A stretch of DNA of 59,775 bases from Candidatus Zixiibacteriota bacterium. GTDB taxonomy: Bacteria > Zixibacteria > MSB-5A5 > GN15 > FEB-12. Numbering within the stretch: the stretch's first letter is position 1; every line of letters starts with the position of its first letter. The position numbers and the translations under genes are program-made. Location: positions 1-59,775 of the forward strand of contig JAGGTI010000024.1 of the NCBI GenBank assembly GCA_021163775.1, given 5' to 3'. Below the pieces are notes generated by a model. That model did no database searches, was not told the origin of the DNA, and saw only the letters and a program-made list of their open reading frames with translations. This document shows, in pieces, positions 1-8,494 of the stretch.

Positions 1-13
1 GACACCAGCTGAA

Positions 14-241
14 CTATTTTGGGAAAAAGTGTTGCACTTCAAACGTGAGTCCAGCGGGTGCAGTATCGCCCCATGACATCGATGCCAAAGCGATAGGCAA
101 TCCGGTAGCGGAATCGGTGACAGTACCGGTGACAACGAGCCATTTCTCGCCGTCGTCCCCACCAATATGGCACGATCCGGCAATCACGCCGAGAAACGCC
201 AGACAGCAGAGAACTGCCAAACGCGGTTTGACGCCACCCAT
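14..241 (-). CDS. Small lipoprotein with carboxypeptidase-regulatory-like segment, possibly truncated
   Basis: A 75-residue protein with a basic N-terminus, a hydrophobic stretch and a lipobox ending in a Cys (GVIAGSC), so it is probably a lipoprotein. The mature part starts with VTGTVTDSATGLPI, the typical opening strand of a carboxypeptidase-regulatory/CNA-B-like beta-sandwich, but the protein stops about 25 residues later, whereas these domains run to about 80 residues. It may be a genuine short protein or one cut by a frameshift; the window edge prevents checking. I chose the ATG at 239-241 because AAGGAGG lies 5 nt upstream; a GTG two codons earlier is possible. A strong sigma70-like promoter precedes it (292-320). 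Function unknown. Confidence 0.55.
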   Translation of the reverse strand: MGGVKPRLAVLCCLAFLGVIAGSCHIGGDDGEKWLVVTGTVTDSATGLPIALASMSWGDTAPAGLTFEVQHFFPK

Positions 242-291
242 ATCCACCTCCTTGATTTCCTTACCTACTTACTTGTAATGACTCCACATTT

Positions 292-320
292 ATAATAGTG
301 AATCCTGACTTATGTGTCAA
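292..320 (-). promoter_or_regulatory. Sigma70-type promoter of the small lipoprotein gene
   Basis: On the minus strand TTGACA (315-320) is separated by exactly 17 nt from TATTAT (292-297). The predicted start near 285 gives a 5' leader of about 40 nt containing the AAGGAGG ribosome site. Confidence 0.65.
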
Positions 321-335
321 GTCATTTCCCTGCAT

Positions 336-372
336 CGTAGGTCGAAACCAGATCGCTTCGGTCGGTTTCGAC
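336..372. repeat. Dispersed palindrome, GTCGAAACC family, copy 1
   Basis: CGTAG is followed by GTCGAAACC (341-349), a 14-nt core and the exact inverted arm GGTTTCGAC (364-372). A second copy with the same CGTAG flank lies after purF in reverse orientation (22186-22219). It looks like a small REP-like hairpin element. Confidence 0.6.
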
Positions 373-427
373 GATTCCGTGCCAACGGATTTGTGTGACC
401 TGCCGCCCTTGTCTTACATCTACTTAG

Positions 428-470
428 GTGTCAGGTCGCAACCCGCCTTCGGCGGCTGAAGACCTGACAC
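428..470. repeat. Dispersed palindrome, GTGTCAGGTC family, copy 1
   Basis: Perfect 10-bp outer arms GTGTCAGGTC (428-437) and GACCTGACAC (461-470) enclose a second stem CCGCC-TTC-GGCGG (443-455). Related sequences occur at 6425-6468, 23019-23041 and, as single arms, near 4371 and 53108. The stretch 242-676 without a gene holds the lipoprotein promoter, two palindromes and a weak promoter for the STAS gene; I see no other gene in it. Confidence 0.6.
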
Positions 471-545
471 AACTGTTATATTGTCAATTGGGGGCGGAAT
501 CGAGTGGAAGCCCCCCCACTGCGGCACCTCTCGCCCAAAAAGGTC

Positions 546-575
546 TTGACTTGTTTTCCAATACTAAGCTAATTA
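546..575 (+). promoter_or_regulatory. Possible promoter for the STAS gene
   Basis: TTGACT (546-551) is followed after 18 nt by TAATTA (570-575). The -10 match is weak, and the leader to the ATG at 677 would be about 95 nt. Offered as a candidate only. Confidence 0.3.
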
Positions 576-676
576 AGGACTTAGCAAAAACGTTCGGCGG
601 CGCAATAAACGGCCATAGAAAGGCAACCTGGCGCCCCGCGGCCACGTATGGAAACCTACACAGGAGGTTTGTGCCA

Positions 677-1015
677 ATGAAGTTAACTGATCGGATACAG
701 GATAATATCGTCGTCCTCGAACCCAAGGGCAAGATTATGGGCGGTCCCGATGCCAGCCTTTTGCATGACAAGCTTTACGAACTAATCGAGAGCGACCGCA
801 AAAAAATTGTCATTGATCTGGCCAAAGTTGAGTGGATGAACTCGACCGGACTGGGGATACTGATTTCCAGTTACACGACGTTGCGCAACAATAACGGCGA
901 ACTGAAACTGGCCAACGTGACCGACAAAATACAATCGCTGTTGACAATTACCAAGCTGGTCTCCGTGTTTGACGCACACGACAGCGTCGAAGAGGCCGTG
1001 AAGAGTTTCGAATAG
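677..1015 (+). CDS. STAS-domain anti-sigma factor antagonist (SpoIIAA/RsbV type)
   Basis: A 112-residue single STAS domain. In this family the unphosphorylated protein captures a kinase/anti-sigma factor and so frees a sigma factor; phosphorylation of a conserved serine stops it. That site is visible as MNSTGLG with Ser56, the same position as in RsbV. The start is the ATG at 677 with AGGAGG 9 nt upstream; the open frame extends upstream to 428, but that part covers a palindromic repeat and looks non-coding. It is followed by an anti-sigma kinase and a PP2C phosphatase, the complete partner-switching set, with an intrinsic terminator-like hairpin before the next gene. The sigma factor or other target is not encoded here. 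Confidence 0.9.
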   Translation: MKLTDRIQDNIVVLEPKGKIMGGPDASLLHDKLYELIESDRKKIVIDLAKVEWMNSTGLGILISSYTTLRNNNGELKLANVTDKIQSLLTITKLVSVFDAHDSVEEAVKSFE

Positions 1016-1049
1016 AAGACGCTGTGCGTTCAGACAGAGCTTTCACAAC

Positions 1050-1083
1050 AACAGGTAGACGTCACGGATGTCTGCCTGTTTTT
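1050..1083 (+). terminator. Terminator-like hairpin between STAS and anti-sigma genes
   Basis: AACAGGTAGAC (1050-1060) pairs with GTCTGCCTGTT (1070-1080) over 11 bp with one G-U pair, a 9-nt loop and a run of five T at 1079-1083. The geometry fits an intrinsic terminator or attenuator. It lies just upstream of the GGAG ribosome site of the next gene. Confidence 0.6.
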
Positions 1084-1099
1084 CTTGGAGTAACACCGT

Positions 1100-1519
1100 A
1101 TGGGTAAACCTATAATCAAGGGCGACACGATCAAGATCCCCTCCGACCCCGAATTTCTCTCCGATGTTGACATCTTTCTCGAAGGAACGCTGAGAGGCTT
1201 TGGCGCTGAAGAATCAGTCGTGGCCGATATTGCCATATCGGTCTCAGAACTGGTCAACAACGCCATGCTTCACGGCAATCAATCGGCCAACGACAAGGTT
1301 GTCACAGTATCGATTAGTCGCGGGAATGAATCTGTAACCGTGACGATCTCTGATGAGGGATGTGGTTTTGATCCGGCCAGCGTTCCCGATCCACTAGCCG
1401 ACGAAAACCTGCTTGAGGAAGTCGGTCGCGGCCTGTTCATTGTCAAGTCACTCATGGACAAAGTTGATATCAATCCGACTGAAAAAGGCACCACAATCGC
1501 GATTACCAAGGCGATTTAA
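1100..1519 (+). CDS. Anti-sigma factor, HATPase serine kinase (RsbW/SpoIIAB type)
   Basis: A 139-residue GHKL-fold kinase. Visible motifs are the N box (ELVNNAMLHGN, residues 50-60), the G1 box (DEGCGFDP, from Asp85) and the G2 box (GRGLFIVKSLMD, 109-120). Members bind and inhibit a sigma factor or a response partner, and phosphorylate the STAS antagonist on its serine. The length is normal for a single-domain RsbW protein. GGAG lies about 10 nt before the ATG. It sits between the STAS antagonist and the PP2C phosphatase, which fits the same switch. No sigma factor gene is adjacent, so the output of the switch is unknown. Confidence 0.88.
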   Translation: MGKPIIKGDTIKIPSDPEFLSDVDIFLEGTLRGFGAEESVVADIAISVSELVNNAMLHGNQSANDKVVTVSISRGNESVTVTISDEGCGFDPASVPDPLADENLLEEVGRGLFIVKSLMDKVDINPTEKGTTIAITKAI

Positions 1520-1548
1520 CCTGAGGCCAACGCGACAACGTAAACGTC

Positions 1549-3810
1549 ATGCAACTTGAGCTTTTACATACGCTCATCTTTTTCCTGACCGGTGGTTTCC
1601 TGGTATTTATGGCCATCACCATAACCCGGGACAATTCCACCTCCCAGGCCAACCGAGCATTCGGAGCTATGCTCTTTTTCGCCGGACTGGGCCCATTGGC
1701 AATGGCACTTGGGTATGTCATAGATCCAAATGGCTCTTTGGCTCCTGAGTTTCTGGGCTCGCCCTTATACGCGCTACATCACATCTGGAAATTCTTTTTT
1801 CCGTCTCTGCTTATTTTTTCATGGCTTTTCCCGATCGATCGCTTGAGTCATTTTCATCATCCCCGAATAAGATACCTGGTATTCATACCACAGATCTTCC
1901 ATCTGGGCATGGCTTTGCTCTATCAACGCCTAATGGGTCTCTTAAACCTGTTAATCGAAAGCTCCAGCGACGACAGCTTCACCGGCATGATCCTGGCTCC
2001 GTTTGCCTGGATATTCCAACAATTGATGTTACTGGTAGCATATGTCAGAATCAACGACCAGGTCATATTCGGACTAATCAATATCTGCTATCTGTTAACA
2101 GCCGTCTACTTCCTTGAGACTGGCCGCCGCTACCTGACTAACCCCCGACTTCAGAGCCAGACACGCATGGTTACTTGGGGAATGCGAGTAGGGCTGGGGC
2201 TATACACTCTGGCTTATGCAAGCTCAACGTTCTGGCGCTCAAGTTACGCCGACGCCGCCGGCACCTACCTGCTGATTGGAGCAATTATCGGCGGGGGCGG
2301 TTTTCTGGTCAACGCCATCATTCGGCATCGCTTCCTCAACGTCCAACTCTTCTTCCGTCAATCGATGATCAACACCTTGATCTCATCGATTCTGGTCGGA
2401 CTCTATATTTTGGCCGCGATGCGCAGTCAGTCAATTCTGGAACCAATTTTCGGCGCGCAAGCCGAAGTTGTCAGTTATCTATTTATCCTGCTCATCCTGC
2501 TTCTGTTCCAACCGATCAGCACCTGGATCGACAACGTTATTCGTTCGATGTTTATGCGCACACGAACCGACTACCGTAACATTGTGGAACGTTTCTCCCG
2601 ACAGGTAATTTCGGTCTTCGATCCTCAGCAATTGCATAATTCAATCGAAGAAATAATGAAGACCTCTCTGTTGGTCGATCAGGTTTACTTTGTGATTTTT
2701 GACGACAGCCTCGGTGAATATGCGATCCTCAAGAGCAACGATCAAAACCGTCGCATAGTCATTGACCGCCAGGACATGATGTTGCGCGGCATTAACCTTC
2801 TGGACACTCCAACTCGCTATACCGCTTTGTCTTCTTATCAGGAGGATTCACGTCTGGCTGAATTCCTAACTGACAAGCGGATCCGCATGGTATTGCCACT
2901 CAAAGATTCAGAGAACCTGCTTGGTTTCCTGGCCCTATCAGCCCGATCGGCCGGATACCGCTACACGGCAGAGGACTTCAACCTGTTGGGTGTGCTCTCG
3001 AATCAGATGGTCACCGCCCTGACAAATGCACGTCTCTATGTCGATTCGCTCGAACGGCTCAGACTGGAAGAAGAGGTCAACATGGCCCGTCAGATTCAGC
3101 TCGACCTACTGCCATCACGACCGCCAATCTGTCCGGTCTCAATTATATCAGCCTCCTCTACCCCATCCCGCACAGTCGGAGGTGATTTCTACGATTTCAT
3201 TCCCCTAAAGGACAAAAACCGCCTCGGGATTGTAATCGCCGATGCTTCCGGCAAAGGGATGCCTGCCGCTTTGATGGTTGCCCAGATACAGGCTATTTTG
3301 CGTAGCGAAGTCAACAACGGCAACTCAATCAAACAAGTGCTTGAGAATATGAATCAGCAGGTTGCTACCTCGACTTCCTCGGAAAAATATGTAACATTAT
3401 TCTACGCCGAGTTAGATCAAACCAATTGCATACTTCACTATGCCAACGCCGGACACAACTACCCACTGTTGATAAGGGCCAACGGAGAAGTTGAATTGCT
3501 CGAAACTGGCGGACCGATAATCGGCGCTTTCCCAAATATTAAGTACGCTTCTGATTCCGTACAGCTCAGATCTAATGATATCCTGTTCTTTTTCACCGAC
3601 GGGTTGTCCGAAGCGATGGACACCGATGACGTTGAGTATGGCGAGGTACGAATTCGACGTTTCCTGGTAGATCATCGCGGTGAGGAACCTCAGGCTATTA
3701 TCGACAAAATACTGGCCGATGTTCGACGCCATGACCCGACCACTCCACCACAGGATGACACGACAATTGTAACAATCAAAATGTCAAATGGTACCCCACA
3801 AAATGAATGA
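1549..3810 (+). CDS. Membrane GAF-PP2C (SpoIIE/RsbU) serine phosphatase
   Basis: A 753-residue protein. Residues 1 to about 290 form a bundle of hydrophobic helices resembling the multi-helix N-terminal sensor of some histidine kinases. A GAF-like domain follows (about 335-500), then a short coiled coil (EEEVNMARQIQLDLLP) and a SpoIIE-type PP2C domain (about 510-745). PP2C metal-binding motifs are present: GGDFYDF, DASGKGMPAAL, FFTDGLSEA and DDTTIVTI. By family, it should dephosphorylate the upstream STAS antagonist in response to a membrane or cytosolic signal. The gene lies 29 nt after the anti-sigma kinase, and its stop overlaps the start of the Nudix gene. The signal is unknown. Confidence 0.88.
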   Translation: MQLELLHTLIFFLTGGFLVFMAITITRDNSTSQANRAFGAMLFFAGLGPLAMALGYVIDPNGSLAPEFLGSPLYALHHIWKFFFPSLLIFSWLFPIDRLSHFHHPRIRYLVFIPQIFHLGMALLYQRLMGLLNLLIESSSDDSFTGMILAPFAWIFQQLMLLVAYVRINDQVIFGLINICYLLTAVYFLETGRRYLTNPRLQSQTRMVTWGMRVGLGLYTLAYASSTFWRSSYADAAGTYLLIGAIIGGGGFLVNAIIRHRFLNVQLFFRQSMINTLISSILVGLYILAAMRSQSILEPIFGAQAEVVSYLFILLILLLFQPISTWIDNVIRSMFMRTRTDYRNIVERFSRQVISVFDPQQLHNSIEEIMKTSLLVDQVYFVIFDDSLGEYAILKSNDQNRRIVIDRQDMMLRGINLLDTPTRYTALSSYQEDSRLAEFLTDKRIRMVLPLKDSENLLGFLALSARSAGYRYTAEDFNLLGVLSNQMVTALTNARLYVDSLERLRLEEEVNMARQIQLDLLPSRPPICPVSIISASSTPSRTVGGDFYDFIPLKDKNRLGIVIADASGKGMPAALMVAQIQAILRSEVNNGNSIKQVLENMNQQVATSTSSEKYVTLFYAELDQTNCILHYANAGHNYPLLIRANGEVELLETGGPIIGAFPNIKYASDSVQLRSNDILFFFTDGLSEAMDTDDVEYGEVRIRRFLVDHRGEEPQAIIDKILADVRRHDPTTPPQDDTTIVTIKMSNGTPQNE

Positions 3811-4375
3811 CAGACACGCCAACTTCGATGAAGATAAACTATTCGCTCTCAAGGACACTCATTGCGGCTTCCGATACTGTCCTCGGTGTGGTCACGAACT
3901 GACCGAGAGCCACATCGACGGTCGAGACCGCATGCGTTGCACCCAGCCTGGATGTGAATACGTTTTCTACCAAAACCCTATTCCTGCCGCAGGAGCTATT
4001 CTGGTTGAGAACAGCCAAATCCTGCTCGTAAAACGTGCTCACCCACCGAAAATTGGCTGGTGGTGTATTCCAGCCGGCTTCATGGAATGGCATGAACATC
4101 CCACCGAGACAACGATCAGGGAACTTGAAGAAGAGACCGGATTGAAGATCAAGATCGATTCGTTCTTTGAAGTATATTCGGGTACCGATGACCCTCGTTC
4201 CAACGCCATTTTGATGCTCTATCTGGGCACGATCATCGGAGGAAAACTTCAGGCGGCGGATGATGCTCTGGATGTTCGGTGGTTCAGCCTTGATAATCTA
4301 CCCGATAAGATAGCTTTTGAAGCACACATTCAGGCCCTGGCCGATTATAATCATCGGATTCGCGGCATAACCTGA
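3803..4375 (+). CDS. Nudix hydrolase with N-terminal zinc ribbon
   Basis: A 190-residue protein. The N-terminus has a zinc ribbon (CPRCG near residue 28, then a second Cys pair around CTQPGCEY), followed by a Nudix domain. The Nudix box is complete: G-x5-E-x7-REL-EE-x-GL starting at GFMEWHEHPTE. This layout is that of NADH pyrophosphatase (NudC)-like and ADP-ribose pyrophosphatase-like enzymes, which hydrolyse a nucleoside diphosphate linked to another moiety; the substrate cannot be read from sequence. The ATG at 3803 overlaps the phosphatase stop by 8 nt. An upstream in-frame ATG at 3788 would add five residues and more overlap. It is probably cotranscribed with the partner-switching genes. 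Confidence 0.85.
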   Translation: MNDRHANFDEDKLFALKDTHCGFRYCPRCGHELTESHIDGRDRMRCTQPGCEYVFYQNPIPAAGAILVENSQILLVKRAHPPKIGWWCIPAGFMEWHEHPTETTIRELEEETGLKIKIDSFFEVYSGTDDPRSNAILMLYLGTIIGGKLQAADDALDVRWFSLDNLPDKIAFEAHIQALADYNHRIRGIT

Positions 4376-4490
4376 CACCAATCATGTCGTTCTTCTTCAA
4401 ACAACAGGAGATAGCATAAGCACCCGCCAATTCATATGTTGATTTATTGGCACCAGACTTGTTTTTTGCTGTGGAAATGGAGACCACAAA

Positions 4491-6260
4491 ATGCGTAAGA
4501 TCAGTTGTTGGCATAGCACAGTAATCACACTACTTCTTCTGAGTTGTTTGTGCAGTCAGACCTTTGGTCAGGAATACAAAGAATACCGTCAGAGTTCATC
4601 GAGAGAATTGTACTTCAAACTGATGTACAACCAGGATCGTTTCGGCTATTCAGTGGAAGAGAACGGTACCTCTGACCGCTTTACGTGTAACCGCTCGGAC
4701 ATGGTAGTGCGCGGCGACAAGCTCTTGATTGACAACCTATTGCTCGTCGATTCTAAAGGGTTACATGTGGGTACGACCGTCTATTTCTTTGAGAAAGTCA
4801 GTGATATCCGGGTTAGCGAGGACCACCTCGGCACTGTAATTAGCTTCTATACACGACCTGAAAGCGAACAACGAGTCAGCCGAATCAGGCGGGGGAATAT
4901 AATCAAACCGACCGGTACAGTTGTAGTGCAGGAAGATGATTTCATCCGAGGTGCTGTCCTGACGTTTACAGGCAACATTGAGATATACGGCGAAGTCAGC
5001 AAGGATGTTGTTTCGCTGTTCGGCGATGTTTTCGTTGCTTCTGATGCCGTTGTGCGTGGCGATGTGGCATCGGTTACCGGGCAAATCGATCTAGCCCAAA
5101 ACGCATCGGTATATGGCGAAGTTCGCTCTGGGACTGACTCGCGACTTGGCCGAAAGCACCGTTTCAGCCGTTTCCGAAGTACCTACCAGAATATGTTCGA
5201 AATCAAACTCGATGGCACCTCATCATGGTACAACCGTGTTGATGGCCTTTCGCTCGGGATGACACTGAGATTCGCCGATCCCGACTCCCTGCTTCCCACC
5301 GCGTGGGCTGGCGGCAATTACGCTCTGGAATCGGCACGATGGCGCTATAACCTCGGTTTAGAGCAGACCATCATGCGTAATCCAGCTCTGGTACTGGGCG
5401 GCTCTGCCTATCGCCGTCTGGCCTCTGAAGACGACTGGATTCTATCTTCCAGCGAAAACAGTGCCTTCTGCCTTTTAGCTGGCCAGGACTACAAAGACTA
5501 CTATGAAGCCGAAGGTGCTAACGCTTACCTAAAACTACGACCAATTAGGAACCTGTTATTCCAAACCGGTTTCAACTACGAGGAGACCAAATGGCTTGAT
5601 GCTCAATCCAACCTTTGGTCATTGTTTAGCGACGATAACGGTTTCCGAGCAAACTTTAGCAGTGTTGATTCTGCCACCCACGCAGTCGGAATCGAAGTAA
5701 TTGACACCAGTACCAATTACACCTGGTATGCTTCATTGGATTATGATACACAAGACGAAGACGACCCTTACTACCATTCGTCCTGGACAGCCCAAGGATC
5801 AATTGAGTGGTCAAATCCCGACCTTGATTCAGATTTTGATTACACCCGTTATCGTATATCAGTTGTCCGTCATCAGCGTCTAAACCGACACCTGATGGCT
5901 ATAATCCGCGGTCTTTACGGCGGATCGGATGGTATCCTGCCAATGCACAAGCAGTTTTATCTCGGTGGCCTGGGTACTCTGCACGGGTATGAGCATAAGG
6001 AATATTCTGGCCAATTCTTCTGGCTTGCGGGCATTGAGTATCGTTTTGTGTTCCCCCATAGCGATTATGCCGCCTCGCTCATATGGGATCTGGGGCAGGT
6101 ATCGCAGGTGCGAAGTTTCGAGGGAGCCGAAGTCAAACACTCGCTGGGGGTTGCGATATATTTCGGTAGTGATTTCAGGATCGGTTTAGCTAAACGACTA
6201 GATCGATCTGATAACGACAAGCCGGAATTCTTTGCCCGATTCACCCACTCCCTGCCCTGA
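4491..6260 (+). CDS. Outer-membrane beta-barrel with bactofilin-like passenger
   Basis: A 589-residue protein with a signal peptide (cleavage probably after QTFG, about residue 26). Residues about 140-210 form short repeats such as GNIEIYGEV, SLFGDVFV, VVRGDVAS and ASVYGEV, the pattern of polymer-forming (bactofilin-type) beta-helix rungs. From about residue 235 the sequence alternates like a beta-barrel, and it carries the surface-antigen/BamA-family signature YLGGLGTLHGYEHKEYSG near residue 495. The barrel is probably in the outer membrane with the repeats in the periplasm. No POTRA domain is evident, so it is not BamA itself. GGAG lies 10 nt upstream of the ATG. Function unknown. Confidence 0.7.
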   Translation: MRKISCWHSTVITLLLLSCLCSQTFGQEYKEYRQSSSRELYFKLMYNQDRFGYSVEENGTSDRFTCNRSDMVVRGDKLLIDNLLLVDSKGLHVGTTVYFFEKVSDIRVSEDHLGTVISFYTRPESEQRVSRIRRGNIIKPTGTVVVQEDDFIRGAVLTFTGNIEIYGEVSKDVVSLFGDVFVASDAVVRGDVASVTGQIDLAQNASVYGEVRSGTDSRLGRKHRFSRFRSTYQNMFEIKLDGTSSWYNRVDGLSLGMTLRFADPDSLLPTAWAGGNYALESARWRYNLGLEQTIMRNPALVLGGSAYRRLASEDDWILSSSENSAFCLLAGQDYKDYYEAEGANAYLKLRPIRNLLFQTGFNYEETKWLDAQSNLWSLFSDDNGFRANFSSVDSATHAVGIEVIDTSTNYTWYASLDYDTQDEDDPYYHSSWTAQGSIEWSNPDLDSDFDYTRYRISVVRHQRLNRHLMAIIRGLYGGSDGILPMHKQFYLGGLGTLHGYEHKEYSGQFFWLAGIEYRFVFPHSDYAASLIWDLGQVSQVRSFEGAEVKHSLGVAIYFGSDFRIGLAKRLDRSDNDKPEFFARFTHSLP

Positions 6261-6424
6261 GGCAATGCAGAACAACCAAGTATCAATGATTTTGAGTATC
6301 TCCGGAATCACGGTATAACGACTTATTCTGCCTGTTTTTGCTACTGACTAACTATAGTCGCAACTGGTATTCTACAAGATCAAGCTATTTCCTGATCCTT
6401 GTTCTATAAACCCTACTTGCAGTT

Positions 6425-6468
6425 GTGTTGGACCCTTATCCCGTCAAGACGGGATTATGACCTGACAC
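6425..6468. repeat. Dispersed palindrome, GTGTCAGGTC family, copy 2
   Basis: The right arm GACCTGACAC (6459-6468) is identical to copy 1, and the left arm GTGTTGGACC is degenerate. The core is a perfect hairpin ATCCCGTC-AA-GACGGGAT (6438-6455). It may also terminate the upstream transcript, although no T run follows. Confidence 0.5.
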
Positions 6469-6503
6469 GTAAAGTGTATGTCAGACAAAAGCGGCAGGTC
6501 TCA

Positions 6504-6568
6504 CGAATTCACCCAGGCGAATTCGAAGGACCAACCGCAACTACATAAAAGGGCTTTATCAACAAGCC
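6504..6568. repeat. Hairpin CGAATTC/GAATTCG and GGCTTGTTGATAAA repeat
   Basis: CGAATTC (6504-6510) and GAATTCG (6519-6525) form a perfect 7-bp inverted repeat with an 8-nt loop. Then GGGCTTTATCAACAAGCC (6551-6568) is the reverse complement, with small differences, of a sequence at 37861-37878. The 6261-6680 intergenic space otherwise shows no gene and must hold the promoter of the histidine kinase, which I cannot place. Confidence 0.45.
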
Positions 6569-6680
6569 TCCAAGGTGTAACTCAGTTCGGACAATTCACT
6601 AATTCCATTAAGGCATAACCTACTATGGCCGATAATTATAGTTGGATACATATACTCTCAGCTTCTTACGGCAGGTTGGA

Positions 6681-8480
6681 ATGAAGAATACTGATAAACA
6701 CAAACTTGAGCAAACATCCCTATCTTCAATAGCTGGCACAACTATTGCCGAACCGCACGAAGTGCCTTCAGGCGATTTATTTGCCGACTTGGAGGCTACT
6801 TTAGATGAAGTAGCAGAATCCAATCCCCGGTTGGCCGATGAACCGACTGAGATCGGCACTCGTGATGCAGATCTAAAAGCACTTCTGGAAGTATCAATGG
6901 CGGCTAACTCATCGCTGGTACTTGATGATGTATTACAACTGGTGATGATGAAAGCTATTGAGATGATGCGGGCCGAGCGCGGTCTGATCATGCTTCTGGA
7001 CGATGAAGACGCGTTGCAAATCAAGGCGGCGTACAATCTATGCCAGGAGGATATGATTGATGAGGATTTCAAGATATCGTCCAGCATTGCCCGAGATGTC
7101 GCCCGAACCGGCAAATCGGTCTACAGTTCCGATGCCCAGAGTGATGAGCGTTTCGCCCAACAACAGTCGGTAATTGAACTCCATCTTCGTTCGATTATGT
7201 GCGTGCCGATCAAGGTCAAGGAAAAAACTATCGGCGTGATCTATCTCGACAATTCCAGCCAGGCACAGATGTTCCTCAAGTCCGACCTTTATCTTTTTGA
7301 ACTGTACGCCCAAATGGCTTCCAGTGCCCTGCATAATGCCAGTGTTTACTATCGTGTCGTCCGCTTACAACGCTACACCGATTCGGTCGTAGCCAATTCG
7401 CCAGTGGGTATCGTAGTGGTCAACACCCAAGGCCGAATCCTGACAATCAACGCCACTGCCCTGGAGATCTTTGACCTCGACAAGAACAACATACACGACC
7501 TCAGCAATGAAGAAGATACAACGCTGTTCCTTGATACCCTGCAGGAATCCGAACAGCAACGTTGGCAATCAATGATCAACATGGTCTTGTCCACTCAGCA
7601 GGAAGTATCCGAACCGAGGTATTACCATCACACCGCCTACTTTGAAAAAGTCCTATCTTTGAAAATATCACCTCTCGCCCACCTCCCGTATGGCAATGAT
7701 GGCCTCATAATGGCTATCGAAGACATTACTGAGAAAGTGACCATGGAGCAGTATGTTATCCTCTCCGAGAAACTGGTCGCACGGGGTGAAATGGCCGCAT
7801 CAATCGCCCACGAACTCAATAACTACTTGTCCATCATATCAAACAATGCCGAATTAATGACGGCCAATATAGAGCGTAACAAGTTAGACAAAATTGAATT
7901 CAACGCCAAGTCGATCACGAAGAATATTTTCAAGATCAAAAAATTTGTCGATAATCTAATGGACTTCTCAAAACCGGAACCGGAATACATTCCGTACGAC
8001 ATCACCCATCTGATCGATGACTTGTTATTCTCACTACAGATTCAGCCTCGTTTCAAACTTGTACATTTCACAATGGACATAGCAGAGGATATTCCGCCCA
8101 TCGAAATGGATGTTGGCCAGATTCAACAAGTGTTGCTCAACCTGACTAACAACGCTTCGGATGCCATAGAGGAGCGCGCTACCAACGAAGCAATTGACCA
8201 GCCGGAGTTTGAGCGTCACATCAGTATCAAAACTGCTTTCGACACAACCACCGACAAGTTGTCAATCAGTATTGGCGACAACGGTGTGGGTATGTCCGTA
8301 GAAGCACTAAACAAGATATTCAACCTTCATTACACCACCAAGAAGGGTGGCCACGGGCTGGGTCTTTACAACTGCAAAGCCATTATCGAACAGCACAAAG
8401 GACAGTTAATCGCCACATCAAAACCGGGCGAAGGCACCACTTTTGTCGTAACTCTGCCGCGCACCCGGTCGCAATCATAA
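6681..8480 (+). CDS. Soluble GAF-PAS sensor histidine kinase
   Basis: A 599-residue protein without membrane segments. In order it has an acidic N-terminal tail, a GAF domain (about 67-217), a PAS domain (about 233-352), a HisKA dimerisation domain with the H box ASIAHELNNYLS (His377) and a HATPase domain (about 457-593) with N box NLTNNASDA, G1 DNGVGM and G2 GGHGLGLYN. It is a complete, probably active kinase, but no response regulator gene is nearby. It lies 14 nt before a Ser/Thr kinase gene on the same strand, so the two are likely cotranscribed. I prefer the ATG at 6681 over a TTG 39 nt upstream. Signal and partner are unknown. Confidence 0.88.
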   Translation: MKNTDKHKLEQTSLSSIAGTTIAEPHEVPSGDLFADLEATLDEVAESNPRLADEPTEIGTRDADLKALLEVSMAANSSLVLDDVLQLVMMKAIEMMRAERGLIMLLDDEDALQIKAAYNLCQEDMIDEDFKISSSIARDVARTGKSVYSSDAQSDERFAQQQSVIELHLRSIMCVPIKVKEKTIGVIYLDNSSQAQMFLKSDLYLFELYAQMASSALHNASVYYRVVRLQRYTDSVVANSPVGIVVVNTQGRILTINATALEIFDLDKNNIHDLSNEEDTTLFLDTLQESEQQRWQSMINMVLSTQQEVSEPRYYHHTAYFEKVLSLKISPLAHLPYGNDGLIMAIEDITEKVTMEQYVILSEKLVARGEMAASIAHELNNYLSIISNNAELMTANIERNKLDKIEFNAKSITKNIFKIKKFVDNLMDFSKPEPEYIPYDITHLIDDLLFSLQIQPRFKLVHFTMDIAEDIPPIEMDVGQIQQVLLNLTNNASDAIEERATNEAIDQPEFERHISIKTAFDTTTDKLSISIGDNGVGMSVEALNKIFNLHYTTKKGGHGLGLYNCKAIIEQHKGQLIATSKPGEGTTFVVTLPRTRSQS

Positions 8481-8494
8481 GAGGCTAATCGCTC

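Noticed and set aside
428-676. N-terminal extension of the STAS gene frame
   Set aside because: The in-frame extension covers a palindromic repeat and lacks family similarity, and the ATG at 677 has a strong ribosome site.
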